Part shown: piece by piece, positions 1 to 7,090 of the stretch
Numbering within the stretch: the first letter of the stretch is position 1
Layout: each line of letters starts with the position of its first letter
Notes under the pieces: model-generated
The model's input: the letters and a program-made list of their open reading frames with translations, nothing else
Told to the model about the DNA's origin: nothing
Databases searched by the model: none
Position numbers and translations under genes: made by a program
Source: JARIHD01 sp964610985
Lineage (GTDB): Bacteria > Patescibacteriota > Saccharimonadia > Saccharimonadales > UBA4665
Direction: 5' to 3'
NCBI GenBank assembly: GCA_964610985.1
Contig: CAZSZJ010000023.1
Span: 1-21,144 of the forward strand
DNA length: 21,144 nucleotides

Positions 1-94
1 ACTACCTCAGGATTCTACTTGGGTATCAGGTGAGGGAGGGTTTTTAGATTCAGGTCTAAAATCGCGTAAATGTCGGCCTGCCCGTCATTGATAG

Positions 95-358
95 TCAATC
101 TTTTTGAGTATAAGAATGCTTGGGTGCTTTACGCGGACCGGCTGGATCATCTGTCAGAAATAACATCGGCCGCGTGCCTACTGGTTCGGGTTTTATCTTA
201 TCAGCTTTACGGACTTCCTGGGGATCTACGGGCGGTATAGCGGTCACAGTATATTCTGCTCCGTTTACCACACGCGTCTCTGGAGCTTCAGGTGTCTCGG
301 GAAGATTTGTTTCGCAGGGAGGTTGTGCCGCGCAATTTGGTTGTTGTAAGTTTTCCAT
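95..358 (-). CDS. Small proline-rich hypothetical protein
   Basis: I do not recognise this protein of about 87 residues. It is rich in Pro, Glu and Thr, with two Cys near the N-terminus, and has no membrane segment or obvious fold, so it may be largely disordered. The start is uncertain. The frame is open up to a TTG at 457, but that would run through the tRNA terminator, so I chose the ATG at 358. A GTG at 415 would add a helix-like stretch (RELLEAFNQLNANQ) and is the main alternative. No clear Shine-Dalgarno sequence or -10 box marks any of these starts. It lies just downstream of tRNA-Met on the same strand. It is probably real but could be a chance open frame. Confidence 0.4.
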   Translation of the reverse strand: MENLQQPNCAAQPPCETNLPETPEAPETRVVNGAEYTVTAIPPVDPQEVRKADKIKPEPVGTRPMLFLTDDPAGPRKAPKHSYTQKD

Positions 359-421
359 AAGATTCTGATTTGCGTTTAGTTGATTAAATGCCTCGAGCAA
401 TTCTCTTGGCCACACAATAAC

Positions 422-444
422 AAAAAGACGGTTTATGACCGTCC
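422..444 (-). terminator. Rho-independent terminator of tRNA-Met
   Basis: Read on the minus strand, GACGGT (443-438) pairs with ACCGTC (432-427) around a 5-base loop, followed by five Ts (426-422). It begins about 15 bases after the encoded CCA of the tRNA. It is the only clear stem-plus-T-run terminator I see in the window. Confidence 0.8.
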
Positions 445-458
445 TAGTTGGGTTCAAT

Positions 459-535
459 TGGTAGCGGCGAGTGGACTTGAACCACTGACCCCAGGCTTAT
501 GAGTCCTGTGCTCTAACCAGCTGAGCTACGCCGCC
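459..535 (-). tRNA. tRNA-Met (CAT), elongator type, CCA encoded
   Basis: The minus strand folds into a complete 77-base cloverleaf: acceptor GGCGGCG pairs with CGCCGCT (G1-U72 wobble), then a D-arm GCTC/GAGC, anticodon loop CTCATAA, T-arm AGTGG-TTCAAGT-CCACT, discriminator A and an encoded CCA. The anticodon is CAT. The G1-U72 acceptor end and overall sequence resemble the bacterial elongator tRNA-Met (the B. subtilis acceptor arm is nearly the same) rather than the initiator, which has an unpaired C1. A tRNA-Ile2 (CAT), the substrate of TilS, is less likely from the acceptor stem. The anticodon stem ends in an odd A31-G39 mismatch. Confidence 0.92.
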
Positions 536-571
536 ATGTCGGTAATGCAATGCACTACGTTACAGATTCCA

Positions 572-577
572 AATATA
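572..577 (-). promoter_or_regulatory. Possible -10 box for tRNA-Met
   Basis: Minus-strand TATATT lies about 37 bases before the mature tRNA 5' end, in the gap after the kinase-like gene. No convincing -35 box was found, so read-through from the kinase-like gene is also possible. Confidence 0.35.
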
Positions 578-597
578 CCAGATTTTGTCTCTGTTGG

Positions 598-1209
598 CTA
601 GCCTTTGTTTTGAGGCAGGTGAGCAAGGAGTTTGGTGATGATACTGTCCACGGCCCGCTCTACTTTGTGCGGGTCGCCCGATGCATCTACGGTGTAGTTG
701 GCGTGGGACATCATTTTGGTCATGTTGGGCAAGTTGGGATCCGGGTTGGAGTAATCTGGTAGTTCGTCGGCGCGAAAGTCTGCAAGACTGCGGCGGTCGC
801 GGTGCGTGCCCTGGCGGGCGTCGTCGGACTGTGCACGCTCATAGCGCTTTTCAATGGGACAGTCGAGAGCGATAGTGACGACACGCAGCTCTGGTCGCTC
901 CAGTAACCGATCAAGCAAAAACGGCGCGCGCAACCCGTCCACGCATATCAGTGGCTCGGATGATGCAAAAATGGGCCGAATGAGTGCCGCTGGATCTTCT
1001 TGGTTGAGTGCTTGGTGACAGTCGATGTAGTCTTGGCGCCCCTCGAGTTCGATGCCGTGATCGGCAGCATAGGCACGCAGCCCATCACTGGTGCGGTATG
1101 GCCAAAAACCATATGTATCTGCGAGATGCCGGCAGACAGTGCTTTTGCCGCAACCCGGATAGCCGATTATATTGACTACCAAACGGGAGGCAGATTTTTC
1201 TTTGGACAT
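598..1209 (-). CDS. P-loop nucleotide/dephospho-CoA kinase-like protein
   Basis: This 203-residue soluble protein begins with a strand and a Walker A loop, GYPGCGKST (residues 16-24), typical of small NMP-kinase-fold phosphotransferases. Further on it has a short strand VVTIALDC followed by a charged Arg-rich lid-like segment (KRYERAQSDD, THRDRRSLADF), then a C-terminal strand ANYTVDASGD. This order resembles archaeal-type dephospho-CoA kinase/UPF0200 and AAA_18 proteins, but the substrate cannot be read from sequence. The frame extends upstream to an ATG at 1224. I chose the ATG at 1209 because a minus-strand TATAAT ends exactly 6 bases before it, the spacing used throughout this window, and that box would lie inside the longer reading frame. 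Confidence 0.82.
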   Translation of the reverse strand: MSKEKSASRLVVNIIGYPGCGKSTVCRHLADTYGFWPYRTSDGLRAYAADHGIELEGRQDYIDCHQALNQEDPAALIRPIFASSEPLICVDGLRAPFLLDRLLERPELRVVTIALDCPIEKRYERAQSDDARQGTHRDRRSLADFRADELPDYSNPDPNLPNMTKMMSHANYTVDASGDPHKVERAVDSIITKLLAHLPQNKG

Positions 1210-1215
1210 AGCATG

Positions 1216-1221
1216 ATTATA
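1216..1221 (-). promoter_or_regulatory. -10 box of the kinase-like gene, leaderless layout
   Basis: Minus-strand TATAAT ends 6 bases before the ATG at 1209. Transcription would start at or within a base or two of the start codon. It sits opposite a plus-strand TATAAT at 1239-1244 with exactly 17 bases between them. Confidence 0.65.
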
Positions 1222-1238
1222 CATGGCCGTGTGGCTGC

Positions 1239-1244
1239 TATAAT
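1239..1244 (+). promoter_or_regulatory. -10 box of the DoxX-like gene, leaderless layout
   Basis: Perfect TATAAT ends 6 bases before the ATG at 1251. No Shine-Dalgarno sequence fits in the remaining six bases (TTGCTT). Confidence 0.65.
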
Positions 1245-1250
1245 TTGCTT

Positions 1251-1727
1251 ATGCCTACTAAAAAAGAAACCAAACGACACATCGAACATGTCGATGCTCG
1301 TGTTATTTACTTTTTTAAACAGACGTCTGTGCCGTTGGCACGCGGTGCGTTTTTTGTGATTTTCTTCTGGTTTGGTTTTATCAAACTAACAGGACTCAGC
1401 CCGGCTGGACCGCTGGCTGAGGCTTTGACAGCTCAGACCATCGGTGCTCCTTATTTTGACTTCGCCTTTAGGATACTGGCTCTGCTGGAGTGTCTCATTG
1501 GCGTGCTCTTTTTGTTTCCTAAGGCCGTGCGGGTGGTTATTCCGTTGCTCTTTTTTCATATGGCGGTGGTTTGTGCGCCGCTGCTGCTATTGCCGGGCAT
1601 GACTTGGCAGGCTCCGTTCATCCCAACACTTGAAGGGCAATATATAATTAAGAACATTGTAATAATTGCACTAGCATTTGGCGTAGCCGCACATACGCAA
1701 CCGCTTGTCAAAAGTAGTGACATGTAA
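1251..1727 (+). CDS. DoxX-like four-helix membrane protein
   Basis: This 158-residue protein has a short basic cytoplasmic N-terminus and four hydrophobic segments at roughly residues 27-46, 68-90, 94-114 and 131-150. Its overall plan resembles DoxX/DUF417 (YkgB-like) inner-membrane proteins: a first helix ending in FGFIKLTG, a second helix with a Glu after Leu (ALLECLIG) followed by a Pro-Lys turn, and the segment EGQYIIKNIVII before the last helix. The family is often linked to redox or membrane stress, but no specific activity can be assigned here. The start is the ATG at 1251 rather than the in-frame TTG at 1245, which would overlap the promoter. It is transcribed away from the kinase-like gene. 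Confidence 0.75.
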   Translation: MPTKKETKRHIEHVDARVIYFFKQTSVPLARGAFFVIFFWFGFIKLTGLSPAGPLAEALTAQTIGAPYFDFAFRILALLECLIGVLFLFPKAVRVVIPLLFFHMAVVCAPLLLLPGMTWQAPFIPTLEGQYIIKNIVIIALAFGVAAHTQPLVKSSDM

Positions 1728-1809
1728 AATTGCAATTTTCCATCGCGTGACTACACTAAGGATATTCTAAGCATAAACATTCTGGAGCCACGGCAGCGCA
1801 TCCATGCGG

Positions 1810-1815
1810 TACAAT
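1810..1815 (+). promoter_or_regulatory. -10 box of tilS, leaderless layout
   Basis: TACAAT ends 8 bases before the tilS ATG, and the intervening AAACCCGT has no Shine-Dalgarno sequence. The -35 region is weak. Confidence 0.55.
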
Positions 1816-1823
1816 AAACCCGT

Positions 1824-2720
1824 ATGGATGTTTCTATTAAGCCCGGCAAATATGTAGTGGCGGTTTCGGGCGGGGTGGATTCGATGGTGCTACTTGACCT
1901 GCTTCGACGGCAATCTGGTGACGAGCTGATCGTGGCACACTTTGATCATGGCATTCGTGAGGCTACCGAATCGGCCATGGATCGTCAATTCGTGCAAGCT
2001 GTCGCTACCGAGTACGGCTTACCATTTGAATACGAAGAAGGGAAGTTAGGGGCTGATGCGAGTGAGGCGGATGCCCGCACGGCTCGCTATGACTTTTTGC
2101 GGCGTATGCAAAAAAAATATCAAGCCGATGCCGTTATTACCGCTCACCACCAAGATGATCTGCTCGAGACGGCGATCCTTAACATGTTGCGTGGAACGGG
2201 CCGCAAGGGCTTAAGTGCACTGGGTTCGGGCCAAGATGTACGCCGGCCACTTCTCCATATCTCTAAGCAGAAAATTCTGGAGTACGCGCGGCAGCATGAC
2301 GTTCGGTGGCGCGAAGATAGTACCAACGCAAGCGACCAGTATCTGCGTAACTACATACGATTACATATTATGCCTCGATTGAACACAGATGACCGCGCGC
2401 GGCTGCTCGGAAGAGTAAGTGAAGCAGTAACCACCAACCCCCTCATTGACCAGCTTCTATTGGTCGAACTGCAGAAAAATGCCACGGAAGAGGGCGTTTC
2501 CCGTCGGTGGTTTGCGATGTTACCCTACGATTTGTCTTGCGAGGTCATGGCCGCGTGGTTGCGTAAAAGCCACATCCGCGAGTTCGACAAAAAGACCATC
2601 GAACGTTTGGTTGTAGGTGCAAAGATCAGCGAACCGGGCAAGCAGTTGGATGTCTTGGCTGGGTATTGGCTGAAGGTCGGCAAAACTGCCTTCAGTTTGG
2701 CAAAATACAGTATCTCGTAA
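1824..2720 (+). CDS. tilS: tRNA(Ile)-lysidine synthase TilS
   Basis: TilS attaches lysine to C34 of the CAU-anticodon tRNA-Ile in an ATP-dependent reaction, switching its codon from AUG to AUA. The PP-loop ATP pyrophosphatase motif SGGVDS is at residues 15-20, followed by the family motifs AHFDHGIR and HHQDDLLETAILNMLRGTG, which are close to the E. coli and Aquifex versions. At 298 residues it is much shorter than E. coli TilS (about 430) and near the compact Aquifex form, so it probably lacks the full C-terminal domain. The start ATG fits the leaderless -10 spacing. It lies 30 bases before ftsH, a pairing also common in Firmicutes and Actinobacteria. Confidence 0.95.
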   Translation: MDVSIKPGKYVVAVSGGVDSMVLLDLLRRQSGDELIVAHFDHGIREATESAMDRQFVQAVATEYGLPFEYEEGKLGADASEADARTARYDFLRRMQKKYQADAVITAHHQDDLLETAILNMLRGTGRKGLSALGSGQDVRRPLLHISKQKILEYARQHDVRWREDSTNASDQYLRNYIRLHIMPRLNTDDRARLLGRVSEAVTTNPLIDQLLLVELQKNATEEGVSRRWFAMLPYDLSCEVMAAWLRKSHIREFDKKTIERLVVGAKISEPGKQLDVLAGYWLKVGKTAFSLAKYSIS

Positions 2721-2736
2721 AAACAGATGAACTGTG

Positions 2737-2742
2737 TATAAT
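2737..2742 (+). promoter_or_regulatory. -10 box of ftsH, leaderless layout
   Basis: TATAAT ends 8 bases before the ftsH ATG (spacer TACAAGAT, no Shine-Dalgarno). It fits in the 30-base gap after tilS, suggesting that ftsH has its own promoter. Confidence 0.65.
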
Positions 2743-2750
2743 TACAAGAT

Positions 2751-4625
2751 ATGGAGAATAACAAGAAAAGTTTTCGTTCTTCCAACAGGGGAAGCAACGG
2801 ACGGCGCAACTTCAAGGGCGTCGGTTTTATGGCCCTGCTCATTTTGTTCGGTTTGATTATATTTGCGGCCCTTAACCAGTCCTCTGGTATCAAGTCTCCT
2901 CCATTAACAGAGGTTATTGCTGATGCAAATGCTGGTAAATACTCTAAAATCGAAGTAAGCGGCAACGAACTAAGCATCACCAAAAAAGGCGATGATCAAG
3001 CGAGTCTTAAATCTTATAAGGATCCGAGTGCCTCGCTCAAAGAACAAGGTCTAAAAGATGATGCGAAGGTTGAGGTGTCGTACAAGTCAGCGTCTTCAAC
3101 TGGTTCAACCGTGGCGAATATTGGTATTTCACTGCTACCGGTGCTTATTATTAGCCTTGTATTGTTCTTTATGCTTCGCAGCGCACAGGGGCAAGGCAAC
3201 CAAGCCATGAGTTTTGGGAAAAGCCGCGCCCGTTTGTATGGAAACGAAAAGGACAAAGTCATCTTTAAGGACATCGCCGGGTCGGCCGAAGCCAAACAGG
3301 ATCTCGAAGAAGTTGTCGAATTCCTGAAATACCCCAAGAAGTTTGTAAGCATCGGTGCTCGCATTCCAAAAGGCGTGTTGCTGGTTGGTCCTCCAGGAAC
3401 CGGTAAAACCATGCTGGCCCGCGCCGTTGCCGGCGAAGCCAATGTACCATTCTTTAGTATTTCCGGTTCGGAGTTTGTGGAAATGTTTGTAGGTGTGGGT
3501 GCCAGCCGTGTCCGCGACCTCTTTGCCAAAGCCAAAAAGAACGCACCGTGCATTATCTTTATCGACGAGATCGATGCAGTCGGACGCCGCCGTGGTTCCG
3601 GTATGGGCGGTGGTCACGACGAGCGCGAGCAGACTCTTAACCAAATCTTGGTAGAAATGGACGGTTTTGAGCAGGGCCAAAACGTGATCGTGCTGGCTGC
3701 AACCAACCGTGCTGACGTGCTTGATCCCGCTTTATTGCGACCCGGTCGCTTTGACCGCCGCGTAAACATCGGCTTGCCTGAACGCAGGGACCGCGAAGCA
3801 ATCCTGAAAGTCCACTTTGCCAAAAAACCAGTTGCCAAAAGTGTTGATCTTGATGCCCTGGCTGCCAAAACTGCCGGTTCTTCGGGCGCTGACTTGGCCA
3901 ACATTGCCAACGAGTCGGCTATTATCGCCGCTCGACTTAACCACAAAGAGATTACTAACGACGACCTGACCTCAGCGTTTGAAAAGGTAGCCATTGGCCC
4001 TGAGCGCAAGAGTAAGGTCATGAGCGAAAAAGAAAAAGAGCTCACAGCCTATCACGAAGCCGGACATGCTATCGTTGGCCACATCTTGCCCGACAGCGAC
4101 CCGATCCACAAAGTGACCATTATTCCTCGCGGTGGGGCGGGTGGTGTAACCTGGTCTATTCCACCCGAAGACAAGAGTTTTCACAGTATCGTTGAGTTCA
4201 AAGACGCGCTCGCACGCATGCTGGGTGGCCGTATTGCCGAAGAATTTATCTATGGCATTGACCACGTAACCACTGGCGCAGGCTCTGATCTGCCAGCTGC
4301 CGCAGAGCTAGCCCGAGACATGGTCGTCAACCAAGGTATGGGCAAAAAACTGCGTAACCAGGTCTTTAAGGTAGACGACGGCATGATGCTCGACCGCATC
4401 ATGCACGAACGCCAATATTCAGAAGACACCGCCAAGCTGATTGACGACGAAGTAGAGGCGCTGATTAGCGAAGCTGCAATTCGCGCCCGCGCTGTCATTA
4501 AGGCTAACCCCAATAAGCTCAAAGAGCTCAAAGACGAACTTCTCGAAAAAGAAACCGTCGAAGCCGCAGACGTAAAGCGCATCCTGAAGGGCACTATCAT
4601 GCCCAAAGAAGCAGCGCTCTACTAA
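2751..4625 (+). CDS. ftsH: ATP-dependent zinc metalloprotease FtsH
   Basis: FtsH is the hexameric membrane-anchored AAA protease that degrades misfolded membrane proteins and short-lived regulators. This 624-residue copy has the normal order. There is a basic N-terminus, TM1 at about 24-42, a small external domain, and TM2 at about 121-143. The AAA domain has Walker A GPPGTGKT (213-220), Walker B IIFIDEID (268-275) and a second region of homology with arginine fingers R333 and R336. The protease domain has HEAGH (435-439), with D513 as the third zinc ligand; the 78-residue spacing matches E. coli. All key residues are present, so it should be active. The C-terminal tail is slightly shorter than in E. 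coli. Confidence 0.98.
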   Translation: MENNKKSFRSSNRGSNGRRNFKGVGFMALLILFGLIIFAALNQSSGIKSPPLTEVIADANAGKYSKIEVSGNELSITKKGDDQASLKSYKDPSASLKEQGLKDDAKVEVSYKSASSTGSTVANIGISLLPVLIISLVLFFMLRSAQGQGNQAMSFGKSRARLYGNEKDKVIFKDIAGSAEAKQDLEEVVEFLKYPKKFVSIGARIPKGVLLVGPPGTGKTMLARAVAGEANVPFFSISGSEFVEMFVGVGASRVRDLFAKAKKNAPCIIFIDEIDAVGRRRGSGMGGGHDEREQTLNQILVEMDGFEQGQNVIVLAATNRADVLDPALLRPGRFDRRVNIGLPERRDREAILKVHFAKKPVAKSVDLDALAAKTAGSSGADLANIANESAIIAARLNHKEITNDDLTSAFEKVAIGPERKSKVMSEKEKELTAYHEAGHAIVGHILPDSDPIHKVTIIPRGGAGGVTWSIPPEDKSFHSIVEFKDALARMLGGRIAEEFIYGIDHVTTGAGSDLPAAAELARDMVVNQGMGKKLRNQVFKVDDGMMLDRIMHERQYSEDTAKLIDDEVEALISEAAIRARAVIKANPNKLKELKDELLEKETVEAADVKRILKGTIMPKEAALY

Positions 4626-4678
4626 AAAACAACAAGTAACAACTCACTTTTTACTGGCACTTTAGCCCGGCCGTCCCT

Positions 4679-4684
4679 TATACT
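4679..4684 (+). promoter_or_regulatory. -10 box of murJ, leaderless layout
   Basis: TATACT ends 8 bases before the murJ ATG. The spacer GGATAGGA ends in AGGA directly against the ATG, too close to work as a normal Shine-Dalgarno site. A TGGCAC (4655-4660) 18 bases upstream is a possible weak -35. Confidence 0.6.
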
Positions 4685-4692
4685 GGATAGGA

Positions 4693-6276
4693 ATGAACCG
4701 TTTCTTGAATAAGACCAATAAGCGTATCTCGCTTGGCGGGGCCGCGACACTCATGGTTGCGGTCGCGCTGATTGGTCAGCTGATCGGCTTTTGGCGTAAC
4801 CGTCTTATTAGTGCCAATTTTACAAAGCTCGATCCCGGTGCGTCAGACGCGTTCTTCGCCGCTTTTCAGATTCCAGATTTTTTCTTTTTCACCATTGCCG
4901 CTGGTGCGCTGGGCGTAGCCTTTATTCCTATTTTGACCGATAAACTTCAGGCTGGGGATCGCAAAGCACTTTGGAGTATAGCCAGTAGCCTGTTGAATCT
5001 CCTAGCTATTGTTATGACGGTTGTTGGCGTTATTATCTTCATCTTCGCTGATCATTTAATCAACCTGCTCGCACCAGATTTAAGTCCTGAACATATCCGG
5101 CAAGCGGTGATTATCATGCGTCTGATTGCGTTTAACCCTTTGCTTTTTACCCTTTCGGGTATTATTACGAGTATTCAGCAAACTTTTGGACGCTTTTTCT
5201 TTTTTGCTATCGCGCCACTATTTTACAACCTGTGTATCATCGCCAGCATTTTCTTGCTTAAAGAAAGTCTCTGGATTATCGGACTTGGCGTCGGCGCATT
5301 AGTTGGTGGTGTATTGCAGCTATTAGTAGCATGGTTGGGTATGCTTGGCCTGAAATTTCGCTATCATCCGCGCATTAACTTTCATAATGAGTCATTTAGG
5401 AGTGTTTTGCGACAGCTACCTTCACGCTCGTTGGATCAGGGAATTGATCAGGTCAACAGCATGGTCGAAGTAAATCGCGCTCAAGCATTGGGCGTTGGTA
5501 CGGTCAGTTGGTATAGCTATGCGCTCACGCTCATGAATGTGCCAATTATGCTTATCGGTAACTCCATTGCAACGGCGGCTTTTCCACGGTTTGCAGAACG
5601 TCTTTCGCAGAATCGTTCCGACCTGATGCGCAAGGAATTTTTGCAGATTCTGCGCGCCATGCTGTGGATAACCGTTCCGGTGGTAATTGTGGCGTTCTTT
5701 TGCCGAGGTTATTTGGCACGCATGATTTACGGTGATGTCGCCCCGCAGGTCGCTTTGATCTTTGGCTACCTAACGGCTGCAATTATCTTTCGTATTATTT
5801 ATGCTATGGTTTCACGATATTTTTATGCCTACAAAGACACCAAAACGCCCCTCGTAGTGTCGGTGTTTGCCATTGGATTAAACATTATTTTGGCGTTCAG
5901 TTTGGCTACCAAAGATTCGTATGGTGTGGCGGGATTGGCTTTGGCGCAGTCGATTGTGGCGGTTGTGGAAGTGGTGATCCTCGTTGCTATTATGCTGTGG
6001 CGCGACCACAAAATATTCCATGATCTTGATTTCTGGAGTGGCATGTGGCGAATCGTGGGCGTTTCTGGTTTTTGTATGGTAGCTGGATTTATTATGTTGC
6101 AGCTGTATCCGCTTGGGCTGAACGACCGCGGTATCACGATTGCGGCAAAGGTTGCCGGTATCGGACTTGTAGTGTTTGCGGTGCATCTGAGCCTGTCGTC
6201 GCTCTTTGGCCTGCGCGAATCCACGGCAGTCTTTGACCGAATCAAACAGGTCATCGGCAAAACCATTCGTTTCTAG
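4693..6276 (+). CDS. murJ: Lipid II flippase MurJ (MviN family), divergent
   Basis: MurJ moves lipid II to the outer face of the membrane for peptidoglycan synthesis. This 527-residue protein is hydrophobic along its whole length, consistent with about 14 helices of the MOP exporter fold. It keeps family landmarks: GFWRNR near residues 32-37, SDAFFAAFQIPD (51-62), AAGALGVAFIPI, and an ITS-I-Q-FGRFFF segment in the middle. Aligned to E. coli from memory, R24 and D39 are kept (R35 and D52 here), but R18 becomes Q29, R52/R53 become F65/F66, and R270 becomes T279. The family call is firm; whether it transports lipid II in the same way is open. The ATG matches the leaderless -10 spacing. Confidence 0.92.
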   Translation: MNRFLNKTNKRISLGGAATLMVAVALIGQLIGFWRNRLISANFTKLDPGASDAFFAAFQIPDFFFFTIAAGALGVAFIPILTDKLQAGDRKALWSIASSLLNLLAIVMTVVGVIIFIFADHLINLLAPDLSPEHIRQAVIIMRLIAFNPLLFTLSGIITSIQQTFGRFFFFAIAPLFYNLCIIASIFLLKESLWIIGLGVGALVGGVLQLLVAWLGMLGLKFRYHPRINFHNESFRSVLRQLPSRSLDQGIDQVNSMVEVNRAQALGVGTVSWYSYALTLMNVPIMLIGNSIATAAFPRFAERLSQNRSDLMRKEFLQILRAMLWITVPVVIVAFFCRGYLARMIYGDVAPQVALIFGYLTAAIIFRIIYAMVSRYFYAYKDTKTPLVVSVFAIGLNIILAFSLATKDSYGVAGLALAQSIVAVVEVVILVAIMLWRDHKIFHDLDFWSGMWRIVGVSGFCMVAGFIMLQLYPLGLNDRGITIAAKVAGIGLVVFAVHLSLSSLFGLRESTAVFDRIKQVIGKTIRF

Positions 6277-6299
6277 CTTTTTTGGCAATATTCATTTAT

Positions 6300-6305
6300 T
6301 ATGAT
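6300..6305 (+). promoter_or_regulatory. Possible -10 box of the first tandem paralog
   Basis: TATGAT ends 9 bases before the ATG at 6315. The overlapping TATTAT (6297-6302) is an alternative. There is no Shine-Dalgarno sequence before the start. Confidence 0.45.
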
Positions 6306-6314
6306 GTCTTTGTT

Positions 6315-7052
6315 ATGGGTATAAATAAAGAAGTTTTTATAGAACAATATCTATCGCCAAATTATTGGGATGGCCATACTATCGGCCTCGGCGATGATAC
6401 AGGGGTCGCAATAGGCATTACGCAAGGGGCAGGAGAGGCTTCACGAAGGCTCTGGCGTTGTATCGCGCCACGAATAGTTGGTGACCCTTTTTCGCTGCAA
6501 TCATTTCGCCAAGGTGCTATTTTTAACCCCGCTGACTTCGAAGTGGGCACCATTGTATCGCAGAAGGGTGAAATGATTGCAGCGAACAGAGGGGTATCGG
6601 TTGATATTGATTCTCTAGAAGGTATTCCGCCACCGCCATTAAATGCGCTTGTGCACCGTAGTTATAAAAGTGCAAACGGCCGGTCTATGGTTCTTACCAG
6701 TAAAGACAAAGGGCTCAAATATCAAGCCGACACATTTTGGGGTGTAGTAGTAGACACCTCTGATAATGAACGAGGATTGGCTTATGTTGATGACAAGAGC
6801 GTCAGAAACCTACTAGGTGGACTAATCTGCAAAACAGGTATGATTACAGCACAAACGTCGCCCATCACTATGGGTAAGGTCGAACACCGGCATGCAAATG
6901 GCAAACTCATCAAAGAGTGTGTGTGGCGAATACAATCGGCTGATATAGTGGCATATGGCGGCAACGTACAAACACAGGAAAATTATTTTGCAACCATCAT
7001 TGGCAGGTTTCGCCAGACTGCCTTTGATAACTTGATAGTTTTAGGTGAATAA
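6315..7052 (+). CDS. Unknown protein, tandem paralog 1
   Basis: I do not recognise this soluble 245-residue protein, which has no signal peptide or membrane helix. It is clearly related to the next gene. Both share, in order: a Y-L-x-P-x-Y-W-D-G-H-T block (12-22 here) followed by G-x-G-D; a block P-F-S-L-x-x-F ending in G-T-I-V before a Glu; a Pro-rich segment (IPPPPLNA); and an F/M-W-G-V-V strand. A weak resemblance of the D-G-H-T-x-G-x-G-D and G-T-I-V parts to dCTP deaminase/dUTPase-fold proteins is only a guess. The frame is open from a TTG at 6282, but the ATG at 6315 fits the promoter spacing and aligns with the paralog. Confidence 0.8.
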   Translation: MGINKEVFIEQYLSPNYWDGHTIGLGDDTGVAIGITQGAGEASRRLWRCIAPRIVGDPFSLQSFRQGAIFNPADFEVGTIVSQKGEMIAANRGVSVDIDSLEGIPPPPLNALVHRSYKSANGRSMVLTSKDKGLKYQADTFWGVVVDTSDNERGLAYVDDKSVRNLLGGLICKTGMITAQTSPITMGKVEHRHANGKLIKECVWRIQSADIVAYGGNVQTQENYFATIIGRFRQTAFDNLIVLGE

Positions 7053-7078
7053 TTCTCTCTGCTATCCTATCTATGTAG

Positions 7079-7084
7079 TATAGT
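7079..7084 (+). promoter_or_regulatory. -10 box of the second tandem paralog, leaderless layout
   Basis: TATAGT ends 6 bases before the ATG at 7091 (spacer AGATCC). It lies in the 38-base gap between the paralogs, so each copy seems to have its own promoter. Confidence 0.55.
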
Positions 7085-7090
7085 AGATCC

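Noticed and set aside
42..61. TTTTAGA/TCTAAAA inverted repeat, possible terminator.
   Set aside because: The stem is all A/T-rich with only one G-C pair per arm and has no T-run after it on either strand.
15..98. A 27-codon minus-strand frame from TTG 98 to TAG 15 that continues past the stop of the small Pro-rich gene, as if frameshifted.
   Set aside because: It is short, has only a TTG start and no motif. Nothing shows it belongs to the upstream frame, so chance is the simplest explanation.
1216..1224. Upstream ATG at 1224 as the start of the kinase-like gene.
   Set aside because: It would place the best -10 box inside the coding region. The ATG at 1209 has the spacing seen at the other genes.
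3014..3680. Long open frames on the minus strand opposite ftsH (about 180 codons).
   Set aside because: They are antisense shadows of a highly conserved gene, with repetitive low-complexity composition and no promoter layout.
5829..6288. Two overlapping minus-strand frames opposite the 3' end of murJ.
   Set aside because: MurJ is clearly coding on the plus strand here. The antisense products are Thr/His/Asn-rich and look like shadows.
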